Program-made: the position numbers and the translations under genes | DNA from: Pseudomonadota bacterium | GTDB lineage: Bacteria; Pseudomonadota; Gammaproteobacteria; Burkholderiales; Eutrophovitaceae | NCBI GenBank assembly: GCA_002704665.1 | Contig: PAHB01000115.1 | Location: 1 to 16,533, forward strand | Reading direction: 5' to 3' | DNA length: 16,533 nucleotides | Part shown: one piece after another, positions 7,081 to 14,629 of the stretch | Position numbering within the stretch: position 1 is the first letter of the stretch | Layout: each line of letters begins with the position of its first letter | The notes under the pieces: generated by a model | Databases searched by the model: none | Told to the model about the DNA's origin: nothing | What the model saw: only the letters and a program-made list of their open reading frames with translations

Positions 7081-7455
7081 TTATTCCTTAGACGAAAATT
7101 TTTCATTGTTTTGCAGAAAATAAATATATCCATTCTCTTCGAAGACATTTATCGATTGAAGACTCGCGCCTATACAAGGCCCACTCACGCATTTACCTTC
7201 ATCTGGAGTAAACATTGCTCCATGATTAGAGCAAATGATATTTTTTTTGTTGGCATCAAAAAATGCCCCTTCCATCCAATCTAATTCAACAGGAATATGT
7301 GCGCACTCGTTTATATAACCGTAAACTTTTGAGCAATACCTTATGGCAAAAGCCGATCTATCAACTCCGTTTTGTTGTCGAACCACGAATCTAATTCCAT
7401 CCCCCGTCTCTATCAAATCATGAGATCTACCAATTATTTGTTTTGTAAAATCCAA
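7081..7455 (-). CDS. Small Rieske [2Fe-2S] domain protein
   Basis: This 124-residue stand-alone Rieske domain has both cluster motifs: Cys51-x-His53 in NECAHIP and Cys75-x-x-His78 in CSNHGAMF. It should bind one [2Fe-2S] cluster and transfer electrons. There is no signal peptide, membrane segment or catalytic domain, so it is probably a cytoplasmic ferredoxin-like partner of an unknown enzyme. It starts at TTG 7455, 22 nt inside the HAD gene, with AAGGAT eight nt upstream supporting that start. It ends 2 nt before sppA. I know this gene from the same position between HAD and SppA genes in other betaproteobacteria, but no function for it. Substrate and partner cannot be inferred. Confidence 0.9.
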   Translation of the reverse strand: MDFTKQIIGRSHDLIETGDGIRFVVRQQNGVDRSAFAIRYCSKVYGYINECAHIPVELDWMEGAFFDANKKNIICSNHGAMFTPDEGKCVSGPCIGASLQSINVFEENGYIYFLQNNEKFSSKE

Positions 7456-8090
7456 TCGAATACATCCTTAGGTTTGTCAACAATAGCTTTTGGTCCAAAT
7501 TCAATTAACTCTGATTTTGAGTGTGCACCGTACGATACTGCTAGTGCGTGAACCTCTGCGTTGTTTGCCATGCATAAATCATGGGTGGTATCCCCAACCA
7601 TTAGGACGTCCTCCGAACTCAGATTAAAGTGTTTCAGCATCCATAAAATCATTGCTGGATCCGGTTTAGGTTTCTCTTGGTCGGCACAACGCGTTGCATG
7701 AAATAAGTCTTCAATTTTATAGTCCAGCAATTCATTCGACAATCCTGCCTGAGTCTTTCCAGTACCGATGGCAATAAAAAACCCCCTTTTTTTTAATGAA
7801 AGTAACCCCGTTTTTACGCCTGAGAACAATTCTATCTTATTTTTTTTAGCTAAAAAATGATGTCGGTAATTTTCAGCAATCTTTGAAATGAGTGGTTTTC
7901 CTATACCAGGCTGAAGGTGCTGCATAGCGTCTTTTAGACCTAAACCAATAACATATTTCGCTTTTCGAGAATCTGGTGGCTCCAAACCAACTGACGCAAA
8001 TGCCTTCTGGATGGAGCTGGATATATGTGCAACAGAATCGTTTAACGTTCCGTCCCAATCGAATACTATCAATTTATATTTTTTGTCCAT
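7434..8090 (-). CDS. HAD-superfamily phosphatase, phosphoglycolate phosphatase-like
   Basis: This 218-residue haloacid dehalogenase-type hydrolase has motif I FDWDGTLNDS (nucleophile Asp11, acid Asp13). Motif II is IGTGKTQ, motif III the Lys in EKPKPDP, and motif IV MVGDTTHDL. The helical cap after motif I places it near the Gph/PGP group, but the true substrate cannot be read from sequence; Gph, a pyrophosphatase or a sugar-phosphate phosphatase are all possible. It begins at ATG 8090, 50 nt after rluC, and overlaps the Rieske gene by 22 nt. Its start region is duplicated in tandem (8070-8117), which puts a seven-residue mini-ORF with nearly the same N-terminus immediately upstream. Confidence 0.92.
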   Translation of the reverse strand: MDKKYKLIVFDWDGTLNDSVAHISSSIQKAFASVGLEPPDSRKAKYVIGLGLKDAMQHLQPGIGKPLISKIAENYRHHFLAKKNKIELFSGVKTGLLSLKKRGFFIAIGTGKTQAGLSNELLDYKIEDLFHATRCADQEKPKPDPAMILWMLKHFNLSSEDVLMVGDTTHDLCMANNAEVHALAVSYGAHSKSELIEFGPKAIVDKPKDVFDWILQNK

Positions 8091-8117
8091 TTACAATTTA
8101 TATTTTTTTTCCATTTA
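8070..8117 (-). repeat. Tandem 24-bp duplication spanning the HAD start codon
   Basis: The units 8070-8093 and 8094-8117 are each 24 bp and differ at a single base. Each carries, on the minus strand, an ATG followed by codons for K-K-Y-K-L. The unit nearer the gene holds the real HAD start (8090); the upstream unit is a duplicated copy of it. Confidence 0.9.
8091..8114 (-). other. Upstream mini-ORF (MEKKYKL) created by the tandem duplication
   Basis: ATG at 8114 opens an eight-codon frame (seven residues and TAA). Its stop abuts the HAD ATG directly (TAAATG), an arrangement suited to translational coupling or leader-type control. It may equally be a neutral by-product of the duplication; no ribosome site distinguishes the two starts. 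Confidence 0.4.
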
Positions 8118-8140
8118 TTAAAAATAACAGAATCTGATGC

Positions 8141-9070
8141 CTAATCCGAGGTTAATAGTGTATTGAAGGAACTTGGCAATTCCACTGCGACCCGGAACAC
8201 TTTCCCCGTACTCGGGTGGTCAAATTTTAAGCTCTTGGCATGCAAAAACATTCGTTTGTTTTTTTCCCTCTCTACCAATTTATTCAAATTATCGTCTCCG
8301 TACTTATCATCTCCAGCAACTGGGTACCCTATGTGAGCCAAATGTACTCGAATTTGGTGAGTTCTTCCTGTAAAAGGTTGTGCTTCAAGAAGGCAAAATT
8401 TCTTTTTTTTCTCTATTAGGTGAAATAATGTTTTCGCTTCTTGTCCACTTTTATTAATTATCACGTGACGCTCCCCCCCTTGCCTGTGCGTTCTTAACAA
8501 AGGAAATTCGGCAATTTTTCTTTTGAACGGCCATTTGCTTGAAACCAAAGTGTTGTATTTTTTTATAATTTGACCGTTACGAAATTGCTGATGAAGTGAA
8601 ATTAGAGCCTTTCGATTTTTTGCGAGTACCAAAACTCCTGAAGTGTTCCTATCGAGTCGGTGGGCCAACTCTAAATATTGACCGTCATCTCTCTTCCTCA
8701 AACTTTCTATTATTCCTTGGGAGATTCCACTACCCCCATGAACCGCTATCCCCGATGGTTTGTTCACAATTAGCAAGTGATCATCCTCATAAACAATTTG
8801 GCTTGATATTAATTCAGGACGACCCTTATTAATTTTTTTTGTATCAAGGATCTCAAGAGGTGGAATCCGAATTTTATCGTTGTACTCTAACCTATAGCCT
8901 GCCCGGCACCTTCGGCTGTTTACCCGAACTTCACCTTTTCTGATTATTTTATAAATATGATTTTTAGGAATAGTCTTGACAATTTTTATAAGAAAGTTGT
9001 CCAACCTCTGCCCCTCACTATTCTCATCTACAATTATCTGATGGGTTGTGGCTTTGCTTATAGCTCTCAT
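8141..9070 (-). CDS. rluC: 23S rRNA pseudouridine synthase, RluC type
   Basis: RluC isomerises uridines (955, 2504 and 2580 in E. coli) of 23S rRNA to pseudouridine. The 309-residue protein has an N-terminal S4 RNA-binding domain (about 20-80, with RLDNFLIK and GEVRVN). The RluA-family catalytic domain carries Asp140 in AHRLDRNTSGVLVLA, with VNKPSGIAVHGG and FTGRTHQIRVHLAH as further family blocks. RluC, RluD and RluA share these motifs; the choice of RluC rests on length and the position divergent from rne, which is its usual place. It heads a leftward unit with HAD, Rieske and sppA genes. A 10-bp direct repeat surrounds its start codon. Confidence 0.93.
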   Translation of the reverse strand: MRAISKATTHQIIVDENSEGQRLDNFLIKIVKTIPKNHIYKIIRKGEVRVNSRRCRAGYRLEYNDKIRIPPLEILDTKKINKGRPELISSQIVYEDDHLLIVNKPSGIAVHGGSGISQGIIESLRKRDDGQYLELAHRLDRNTSGVLVLAKNRKALISLHQQFRNGQIIKKYNTLVSSKWPFKRKIAEFPLLRTHRQGGERHVIINKSGQEAKTLFHLIEKKKKFCLLEAQPFTGRTHQIRVHLAHIGYPVAGDDKYGDDNLNKLVEREKNKRMFLHAKSLKFDHPSTGKVFRVAVELPSSFNTLLTSD

Positions 9071-9080
9071 TTTGCTTATA
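9053..9080 (-). repeat. Direct repeat around the rluC start (10 bp, 18-nt period)
   Basis: TATAAGCAAA on the minus strand occurs at 9080-9071, just before the ATG, and again at 9062-9053 inside the gene. The 18-nt period keeps the reading frame, so the second copy encodes part of the protein's N-terminus (AISKA). Confidence 0.7.
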
Positions 9081-9401
9081 ATTCTGTGATGACGGGGTAA
9101 TTTCCAAAGTGGCCCAGTTGCTTAAGACGAGAAAAGTTTATTTCTTGCAGCTAATATTCGGTCACTTTCACCCAAATGGGAACGTTCACTAGCCCAAATT
9201 AAAGTAGTGATAACGGTATTAATTGCGCGCTTTAGCAAGATGACGGATGGATTATAACCCTAGTCCAATTTAAATGGGCTAGAAAATTTGTGTTACTGAC
9301 TAGGACTAATAGTAAAAATATCAATTAATTAGAGCTGGTAAGTCTGATGACAAGCAATTACAGGCAAATTTAACCGACTTAACAGCAGCCTGTTCAGAAT
9401 C

Positions 9402-9426
9402 CTCCTCTTCAATCGAAGCGTGGGAG
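9402..9426 (+). promoter_or_regulatory. Possible hairpin masking the rne ribosome binding site
   Basis: CTTC (9407-9410) and GAAG (9415-9418) form a 4-bp stem with loop AATC. Outside it CTCC (9402-9405) can pair with GGAG (9423-9426), which is the core of the rne Shine-Dalgarno sequence. The inner and outer stems are separated by 1 and 4 nt. Such a fold would limit rne translation; it was found by eye and is not thermodynamically tested. Confidence 0.35.
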
Positions 9427-9429
9427 AAG
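9422..9429 (+). promoter_or_regulatory. rne ribosome binding site
   Basis: The purine-rich GGGAGAAG ends six nt before the rne ATG at 9436 and supports that start, which also gives the conserved MKRML N-terminus. Confidence 0.6.
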
Positions 9430-9435
9430 TTAAAC

Positions 9436-11934
9436 ATGAAGCGCATGCTTTTTAATGCTACACAGTCTGAAGAACTGCGTGTGGCGATAGTCGATGGACA
9501 AAAGCTCCTCGATCTTGATATAGAGACAACCGGGAAAGAGCAACGGAAGGGTAACATATATAAGGGAGTAGTCACTCGGGTTGAACCGAGCCTTGAAGCT
9601 GCCTTTGTTGACTATGGCGCTTTGCGCCACGGGTTTCTACCCTTCAAGGAAGTGAGCAGATCTTATTTTGCAAATCCCCAAGCTGACCCTGCAAAGGTTC
9701 GCATACAACAAGCGCTCAAAGAAGGACAAGAAGTACTTGTGCAAGTAGATAAAGACGAAAGAGGCAACAAGGGAGCTGCACTAACAACTTTTATTGGATT
9801 AGCCGGAAGGTATCTTGTATTAATGCCTAACAATCCTCGAGGCGGAGGAGTATCGAGAAGGATTGAGGGCGAAGATCGTAACGAATTGCGAGAACTTATT
9901 TCACAATTGAACATCTCCTCTGGAATGAGTGTTATTGCGAGGACCGCAGGTATCGGAAGAACGGCAGAGGAACTGGATTGGGATTTAAATTATCTCGTAC
10001 AACTGTGGAACGCTATATCTTCCGCTAGTGATCAGCAAGCGGGATCTTTCCTAATATACCAAGAAAGTAGTCTTGTGATTCGGTCTATAAGAGATCATTT
10101 TCATCAGGATATTGGTGAATTACTAATTGATACAGATGAAATTCACGAGCAAGCAATTCAATTTATGAGTCATGTAATGCCCAATAACGTGGATAGGGTA
10201 AAAAAATACTCTGATGAAGTCCCCTTGTTCTCTAGATTTCAGATTGAACATCAAATCGAAAGTGCTTATTCACGGGAGGTAATGTTGCCCTCGGGAGGAG
10301 CTATTATCATTGATCATACCGAGGCAATAGTAGCGATTGACGTAAATTCTGCGAAATCTACAAGGGGTAGTGATATTGAAGAGACGGCGTTCAAAACAAA
10401 TCTTGAAGCGGCGGAAGAAATCACAAGACAACTCAGACTCAGGGACCTTGGTGGATTAGTCGTCATTGATTTTATTGACATGGAGAGTAGCAAAAATCAG
10501 AGAGGGGTTGAAAATTTCCTGCGAACATCATTGGGAAATGATAGAGCTCGGGTACAAGTTGGTAAAATTTCCCAATTTGGATTGCTCGAGTTATCTAGGC
10601 AAAGGATTAATTCGGCATTGGGTGAAACTAATTCCATAACGTGTCCACAATGCAATGGATTGGGAACCATAAGATCTACTGAGTCCACGGCCTTACACAT
10701 TCTGCGTATTTTGCAGGAAGAAGCGATGAAAGAAAACACCGCTACCATTCATGCTCAAGTTCCGGTCGATGTTGCAACCTATCTTTTAAACGAAAAAAGG
10801 GAAGAATTTCATGATTTGGAAAGTCGTTTAAAAATCAACTGTTTATTGATTCCCAATACAACTCTGAATGTTCCACATTATGAAATCACCAGAGTTCGGC
10901 ATGACGATCAAATTTCCACATTATCTGACTCCACCCCGAGTTACAGGCTTGCGAATAATGTAACGGATAATAATTACGAATTAATTAAAAAGACCAAGGC
11001 TAAAGATAAAAATGCGGAAGCTATAGTCAAGGGGATCCCCACTGGGAAGCCAGCACCAGTTAAGAAGAAAAAAGGAATGATCGCATCGCTTGTGAAACTT
11101 ATAAAAACAATATTTGGATCGAAGAAGAAAAATAAAAGAAAGTCAATAAAAAGCAGAACAAAGTCAATGAAATCGCGAAGGGATAGAAGGCCTGATCGCC
11201 GGAATGATTCGAATAAAAGGGATTTAAGAAGGCGAGAAAAAGATAGTAAAGAAAGTCGCAGGGATAGGACTAACGACCAGAGGAGAAACCAACGAACCAG
11301 GAAAGGACCTCAGAGCGCTCGCGATACTTCTACCGACGAACAATCCAACGAGCACGTCGAAGCCAGAAATCGACGAAGACGACGTAGGGGGAAACCCTCG
11401 GAAACTCAGGATGGGGCAATTGCCACTGACAACAAAAAACAGGCATCTGTTGATGGGAAATATGAATCGCACGTTTTACCAACCGACCTGCCAAATGAAA
11501 ACAATCAAATTAATGATATTACAGATCGACATACTCGACCCATTCAATCGGAAGAGTCACTAATCGACAAAGCAGAAAAAAAAGAAATTGCCGCTGAAAT
11601 GAATGAACAGGATGGTTTTTCGCTAAAAGAAACTAAGATTGCCGAAGATCCGTCGCCCGGAGCCAATGGAGCATTGGACCTTAAAAATTCACTTAAAAAC
11701 GAAGAGGGACGAGAGTTTGTAGAAACATCTTTTGATTTGCCTTCGGATATGGAGATGATTGAGACCAAACAAAAATCGATCGAATCAACGGAAAATGCGA
11801 AAGCTCCTCAAGGAAAAGTTAATCATCGTGACTTAATTCATGAAAATGTTTTTCCAGATCAAGCAGTAGATAAACCTAAACAACCGCTAGTGTTAGAACA
11901 AGTCGAAACCAAAAAATCTGAAGACAATGATTGA
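9436..11934 (+). CDS. rne: Ribonuclease E
   Basis: RNase E is the essential endonuclease starting mRNA decay and maturing rRNA and tRNA, tethered to the inner membrane. The N-terminal catalytic half aligns closely with E. coli: S1 domain (about 35-120) and 5'-monophosphate sensor Arg169/Thr170. DNase I-like catalytic Asp302 lies in AIDVNSAK and Asp345 in VIDFIDM. The zinc-link Cys403 and Cys406 in CPQC allow tetramer formation. After about residue 520 the sequence is unconserved. An amphipathic stretch at about 548-560 (MIASLVKLIKTIF) matches the E. coli membrane-targeting segment. A Lys/Arg-rich RNA-binding region (about 560-670) and an acidic, disordered tail follow. The total of 832 residues against 1061 in E. 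coli implies a shorter degradosome scaffold. It converges on the LMW-PTP gene with a 28-nt gap. Confidence 0.97.
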   Translation: MKRMLFNATQSEELRVAIVDGQKLLDLDIETTGKEQRKGNIYKGVVTRVEPSLEAAFVDYGALRHGFLPFKEVSRSYFANPQADPAKVRIQQALKEGQEVLVQVDKDERGNKGAALTTFIGLAGRYLVLMPNNPRGGGVSRRIEGEDRNELRELISQLNISSGMSVIARTAGIGRTAEELDWDLNYLVQLWNAISSASDQQAGSFLIYQESSLVIRSIRDHFHQDIGELLIDTDEIHEQAIQFMSHVMPNNVDRVKKYSDEVPLFSRFQIEHQIESAYSREVMLPSGGAIIIDHTEAIVAIDVNSAKSTRGSDIEETAFKTNLEAAEEITRQLRLRDLGGLVVIDFIDMESSKNQRGVENFLRTSLGNDRARVQVGKISQFGLLELSRQRINSALGETNSITCPQCNGLGTIRSTESTALHILRILQEEAMKENTATIHAQVPVDVATYLLNEKREEFHDLESRLKINCLLIPNTTLNVPHYEITRVRHDDQISTLSDSTPSYRLANNVTDNNYELIKKTKAKDKNAEAIVKGIPTGKPAPVKKKKGMIASLVKLIKTIFGSKKKNKRKSIKSRTKSMKSRRDRRPDRRNDSNKRDLRRREKDSKESRRDRTNDQRRNQRTRKGPQSARDTSTDEQSNEHVEARNRRRRRRGKPSETQDGAIATDNKKQASVDGKYESHVLPTDLPNENNQINDITDRHTRPIQSEESLIDKAEKKEIAAEMNEQDGFSLKETKIAEDPSPGANGALDLKNSLKNEEGREFVETSFDLPSDMEMIETKQKSIESTENAKAPQGKVNHRDLIHENVFPDQAVDKPKQPLVLEQVETKKSEDND
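11139..11182 (+). repeat. rne: Short 21-bp-period repeat inside rne (KSxKSR)
   Basis: AAAGTCAAT occurs at 11139-11147 and 11160-11168, giving KSIKSR and KSMKSR seven residues apart in the basic region of RNase E. It adds positive charge in a low-complexity segment and probably arose by local slippage. Confidence 0.5.
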
Positions 11935-11962
11935 CGGTCGTAGGCCATTACTGGTGAAGGCT

Positions 11963-12454
11963 TTAAACATTCATTTTTTTAAAAATAGAATCAAAAAAAG
12001 CCGTTACTGATTTTTCGATCAAAGCGAAGCAGCTTGTAAATTCTCGTTCACCCCCCGAATAGGGATCAGGGATTTCAGCTGGTTTCAAATTTATATGCGA
12101 CGCCAGCAGTCTGACTTTTTCCGTTGTCATACTCTTGTTTATTCTTGATAAATCTCGTATGTTCTGAAAATCCATTACAAGAATATAATCAAAAATATCA
12201 AAATCTATATTAGCTACCTGTCTTGCTCGAATCTTCGATAAGTCGTAGCCTCGCTTTCTACCCTCTTCTCGCATTCGCAGATCTGGAGGGCTGCCAATAT
12301 GGTGATCTACTGTCCCAGCAGAGTCAATAAAAAAAAAGTGTTCGAGTTTTCTTTTACCGATAATCGCATTAGCTATAGCCTCGGCAGCAGGAGATCGACA
12401 ATAATTTCCCATGCAAACGAATAAAGTCGATATTTTTTCTGCTTTTTTATTCAT
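11963..12454 (-). CDS. Low-molecular-weight protein-tyrosine phosphatase
   Basis: This 163-residue cytoplasmic enzyme has the LMW-PTP P-loop CMGNYCRS at the N-terminus (Cys14, five residues, Arg20) and the general acid Asp130 in IPDPYSGG. It should dephosphorylate phosphotyrosine, or arsenate if used as a reductase; in bacteria such enzymes often counter a tyrosine kinase of capsule synthesis, but no such genes are in view. The frame opens at TTG 12457, and the adjacent ATG 12454 is the likelier start. It lies 45 nt downstream of uvrB on the same strand and is probably co-transcribed, an arrangement I also know from betaproteobacteria. It converges on rne with no visible terminator. Confidence 0.92.
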   Translation of the reverse strand: MNKKAEKISTLFVCMGNYCRSPAAEAIANAIIGKRKLEHFFFIDSAGTVDHHIGSPPDLRMREEGRKRGYDLSKIRARQVANIDFDIFDYILVMDFQNIRDLSRINKSMTTEKVRLLASHINLKPAEIPDPYSGGEREFTSCFALIEKSVTAFFDSIFKKMNV

Positions 12455-12499
12455 CAAATATTCAACCCATCATCGAAGATTTATGTGCCCAAATTGCGG

Positions 12500-14530
12500 T
12501 TATTTTAACGAAACTTTTCGTAAAACCCGAAGTTGATCTCTTAAAACAGCAGCATTTTCGAAATCTAAATTCTTAGCCGCATCACGCATTTTTTTCTCTA
12601 TTTTAATAACTTGTTGCATCAGTTGCTTGTCTGTTTTTATTGAAATCATTACCTCATTTATCTCTGAGTTAACGGGATCATCAATGTCGACGCTATCTGA
12701 TGAGGTATCTATTAAATTTTGAATTTTTTTCGTGACGCCCCTCGGCTTAATATTGTACTTTTTATTGTGAGCTAGTTGTTTTTTTCGCCGACGCTCAGTT
12801 TCATCAATGGCCTTTTTCATTGACCTTGTGGTAGTGTCTCCGTACATGATAGCGGTTCCGTTTAAGTGTCTTGCGGCGCGACCAATTGTTTGTATTAAAG
12901 ATCTTTCCGATCTTAAGAAACCCTCTTTATCCGCATCTAGCACAGCCACTAACGACACCTCCGGAAGATCTAAACCCTCTCTCAACAAATTAATTCCAAC
13001 CAAGACGTCAAAAGCACCGAGGCGCAAATCCTTAATAATTTCAACTCGTTCGATGGTATCAATGTCTGAGTGTAAATAACGAACTCTGATATTATTCTCC
13101 TGCAAATAATCGGTAAGGTCCTCTGCCATCCTTTTAGTAAGGGTAGTGACTAATATTCTTTCGTTTAACAATACCCTCGACGCTATTTCGGATAAAAGGT
13201 CATCTACCTGGTTAGCGGCAGGTTTGACAAAAATTTTGGGGTCTATTAATCCAGTCGGACGAACCACTTGTTCAACAACTTGGCCTTGATTCTTTTGTTC
13301 ATAATCTGCCGGTGTGGCAGAAACAAAAATTGTTTGCCGAACTATTTTTTCAAATTCCTCAAATTTTAAGGGCCGATTGTCTAGCGCTGACGGCAATCGA
13401 AAGCCAAAATTAACCAAGTTTTCTTTTCGTGATCTATCTCCTTTATACATTCCTCCAAGCTGCGGCACCGTTACATGCGACTCATCTATAATAATAATGG
13501 CTTCCTCCGGGAGATAATCGAGCAAAGTTGGTGGTGGTTCCCCCTGTGACCTGCCAGATAAGTGCCGTGAATAATTTTCAATCCCTTTACAAAAACCCAT
13601 TTCGCTTAGCATCTCAATATCGAACCGAGTTCTTTGCTCAATTCGTTGAAGTTCTAATAATTGTCCGGAATTCTTGAAAAAATTTATACGCTGATCCAAT
13701 TCTTTTTTTATCGCATCTAACGCCCTATCACGAGTCTCTGGAGTTGTTACATAGTGACTTGATGGATAAACTGTGAATCGCTTGAGATTTTTCTTTATTT
13801 GCCCATTAAGAGGGTCGAACAAGTTCAATGCCTCAATTTCGTCATCAAATAAGGATATCCTCAAACCCAACTCCGAGTTCTCAGAGGGATATACATCTAT
13901 GATGTCACCCCTAACCCTAAACCCCCCTCTTTTAAAATCTAGATCGTTTCTTTCATACTGCATCTCAACGAGACGTTGGATAATACCTCTTTGGCCAAGG
14001 TTCTCATTTACCCTGAGGTGAAGCACCATTGCATGATAATCAGCAGGGTCACCAATTCCATATATGCATGATACTGTAGCCACAATAATTGAATCTTTCC
14101 TTTCTAAAAGGGACTTTGTAGCAGACAGTCGCATCTGCTCAACGTGCTCATTAATACTTGAATCTTTCTCTATGAACAAATCACGCGCTGGAACATACGC
14201 TTCCGGTTGATAATAGTCGTAATAAGAAACAAAATATTCGACGGCATTTTCAGGAAAAAACTCTCTGAATTCGGAATATAGTTGGGCAGCTAATGTTTTA
14301 TTGGGAGCCATAACTATGCTGGGTCTTCCGCATTTTGCTATGACATTGGCCATTGTAAAAGTTTTGCCAGAACCCGTTACTCCTAACAAAGTTTGATACT
14401 GTAGTCCTGAATCTAGTCCGTTAAGTATTTTAGATATTGCTTCAGGCTGATCTCCTGCTGGAGGAAACAGTTTTTGTAACTTAAAAGGACTCCCGGGAAA
14501 AGTTTGAAGATTATTTTTTAAATTTTTCAT
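12500..14530 (-). CDS. uvrB: Excinuclease ABC subunit B
   Basis: UvrB verifies DNA damage delivered by UvrA and recruits UvrC in nucleotide excision repair. The 676 residues show the Walker A GVTGSGKT (50-57) and the beta-hairpin FVSYYDYYQPEAYVP that probes the duplex. Walker B is IIIDESHVT and helicase motif VI is QTIGRAARH. The C-terminal UVR motif (AAKNLDFENAAVLRDQLR) contacts UvrC. The length is normal (673 in E. coli). It is divergent from the aminotransferase gene across 99 nt. A partly matching LexA-type sequence lies at 14571-14586; SOS control is expected from family knowledge, but this match is weak. No good ribosome site precedes ATG 14530. Confidence 0.98.
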   Translation of the reverse strand: MKNLKNNLQTFPGSPFKLQKLFPPAGDQPEAISKILNGLDSGLQYQTLLGVTGSGKTFTMANVIAKCGRPSIVMAPNKTLAAQLYSEFREFFPENAVEYFVSYYDYYQPEAYVPARDLFIEKDSSINEHVEQMRLSATKSLLERKDSIIVATVSCIYGIGDPADYHAMVLHLRVNENLGQRGIIQRLVEMQYERNDLDFKRGGFRVRGDIIDVYPSENSELGLRISLFDDEIEALNLFDPLNGQIKKNLKRFTVYPSSHYVTTPETRDRALDAIKKELDQRINFFKNSGQLLELQRIEQRTRFDIEMLSEMGFCKGIENYSRHLSGRSQGEPPPTLLDYLPEEAIIIIDESHVTVPQLGGMYKGDRSRKENLVNFGFRLPSALDNRPLKFEEFEKIVRQTIFVSATPADYEQKNQGQVVEQVVRPTGLIDPKIFVKPAANQVDDLLSEIASRVLLNERILVTTLTKRMAEDLTDYLQENNIRVRYLHSDIDTIERVEIIKDLRLGAFDVLVGINLLREGLDLPEVSLVAVLDADKEGFLRSERSLIQTIGRAARHLNGTAIMYGDTTTRSMKKAIDETERRRKKQLAHNKKYNIKPRGVTKKIQNLIDTSSDSVDIDDPVNSEINEVMISIKTDKQLMQQVIKIEKKMRDAAKNLDFENAAVLRDQLRVLRKVSLK

Positions 14531-14545
14531 AATCTACCGTTACGT

Positions 14546-14551
14546 TATAAT
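14546..14551 (+). promoter_or_regulatory. Candidate -10 box for the aminotransferase gene
   Basis: This is a perfect TATAAT in the 99-nt divergent gap. The T-rich sequence 17 nt upstream is a poor -35. The same bases read on the minus strand give TATTAT (14552-14547), a possible uvrB -10, so the two promoters may overlap. Confidence 0.3.
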
Positions 14552-14629
14552 ACGAATCGATTGTACAATGCTGTATGACAAATCGGTGATCTATTTTCGA
14601 CAAATTAGTCAAGGAAACAAATTAAAAAA

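Larger units (their letters stand above)
9071..9435. other. rluC-rne divergent intergenic region (rne leader)
   Basis: These 365 nt contain no credible gene. In E. coli the rne mRNA has a long structured 5' UTR through which RNase E lowers its own expression, and this gap is of comparable scale. Visible pairings on the + strand are CCTAGTC (9259-9265) with GACTAGG (9298-9304) and CTAGCCCA (9189-9196) with TGGGCTAG (9275-9282). Pairings of this length are expected about once by chance in a region this long, so they carry little weight alone. A -10-like TATAAC lies at 9253-9258 with no good -35. The promoters of both genes must lie here, but I cannot place them with confidence. Confidence 0.6.

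Noticed and set aside
11224..11768. Minus-strand open frames inside rne
   Set aside because: They mirror the low-complexity Lys/Arg/Glu codons of the RNase E tail and show no start signals or family features.
11935..11962. Terminator between convergent rne and the LMW phosphatase gene
   Set aside because: Only three-base complementary stretches (GCC/GGC) are present, not enough for a hairpin.
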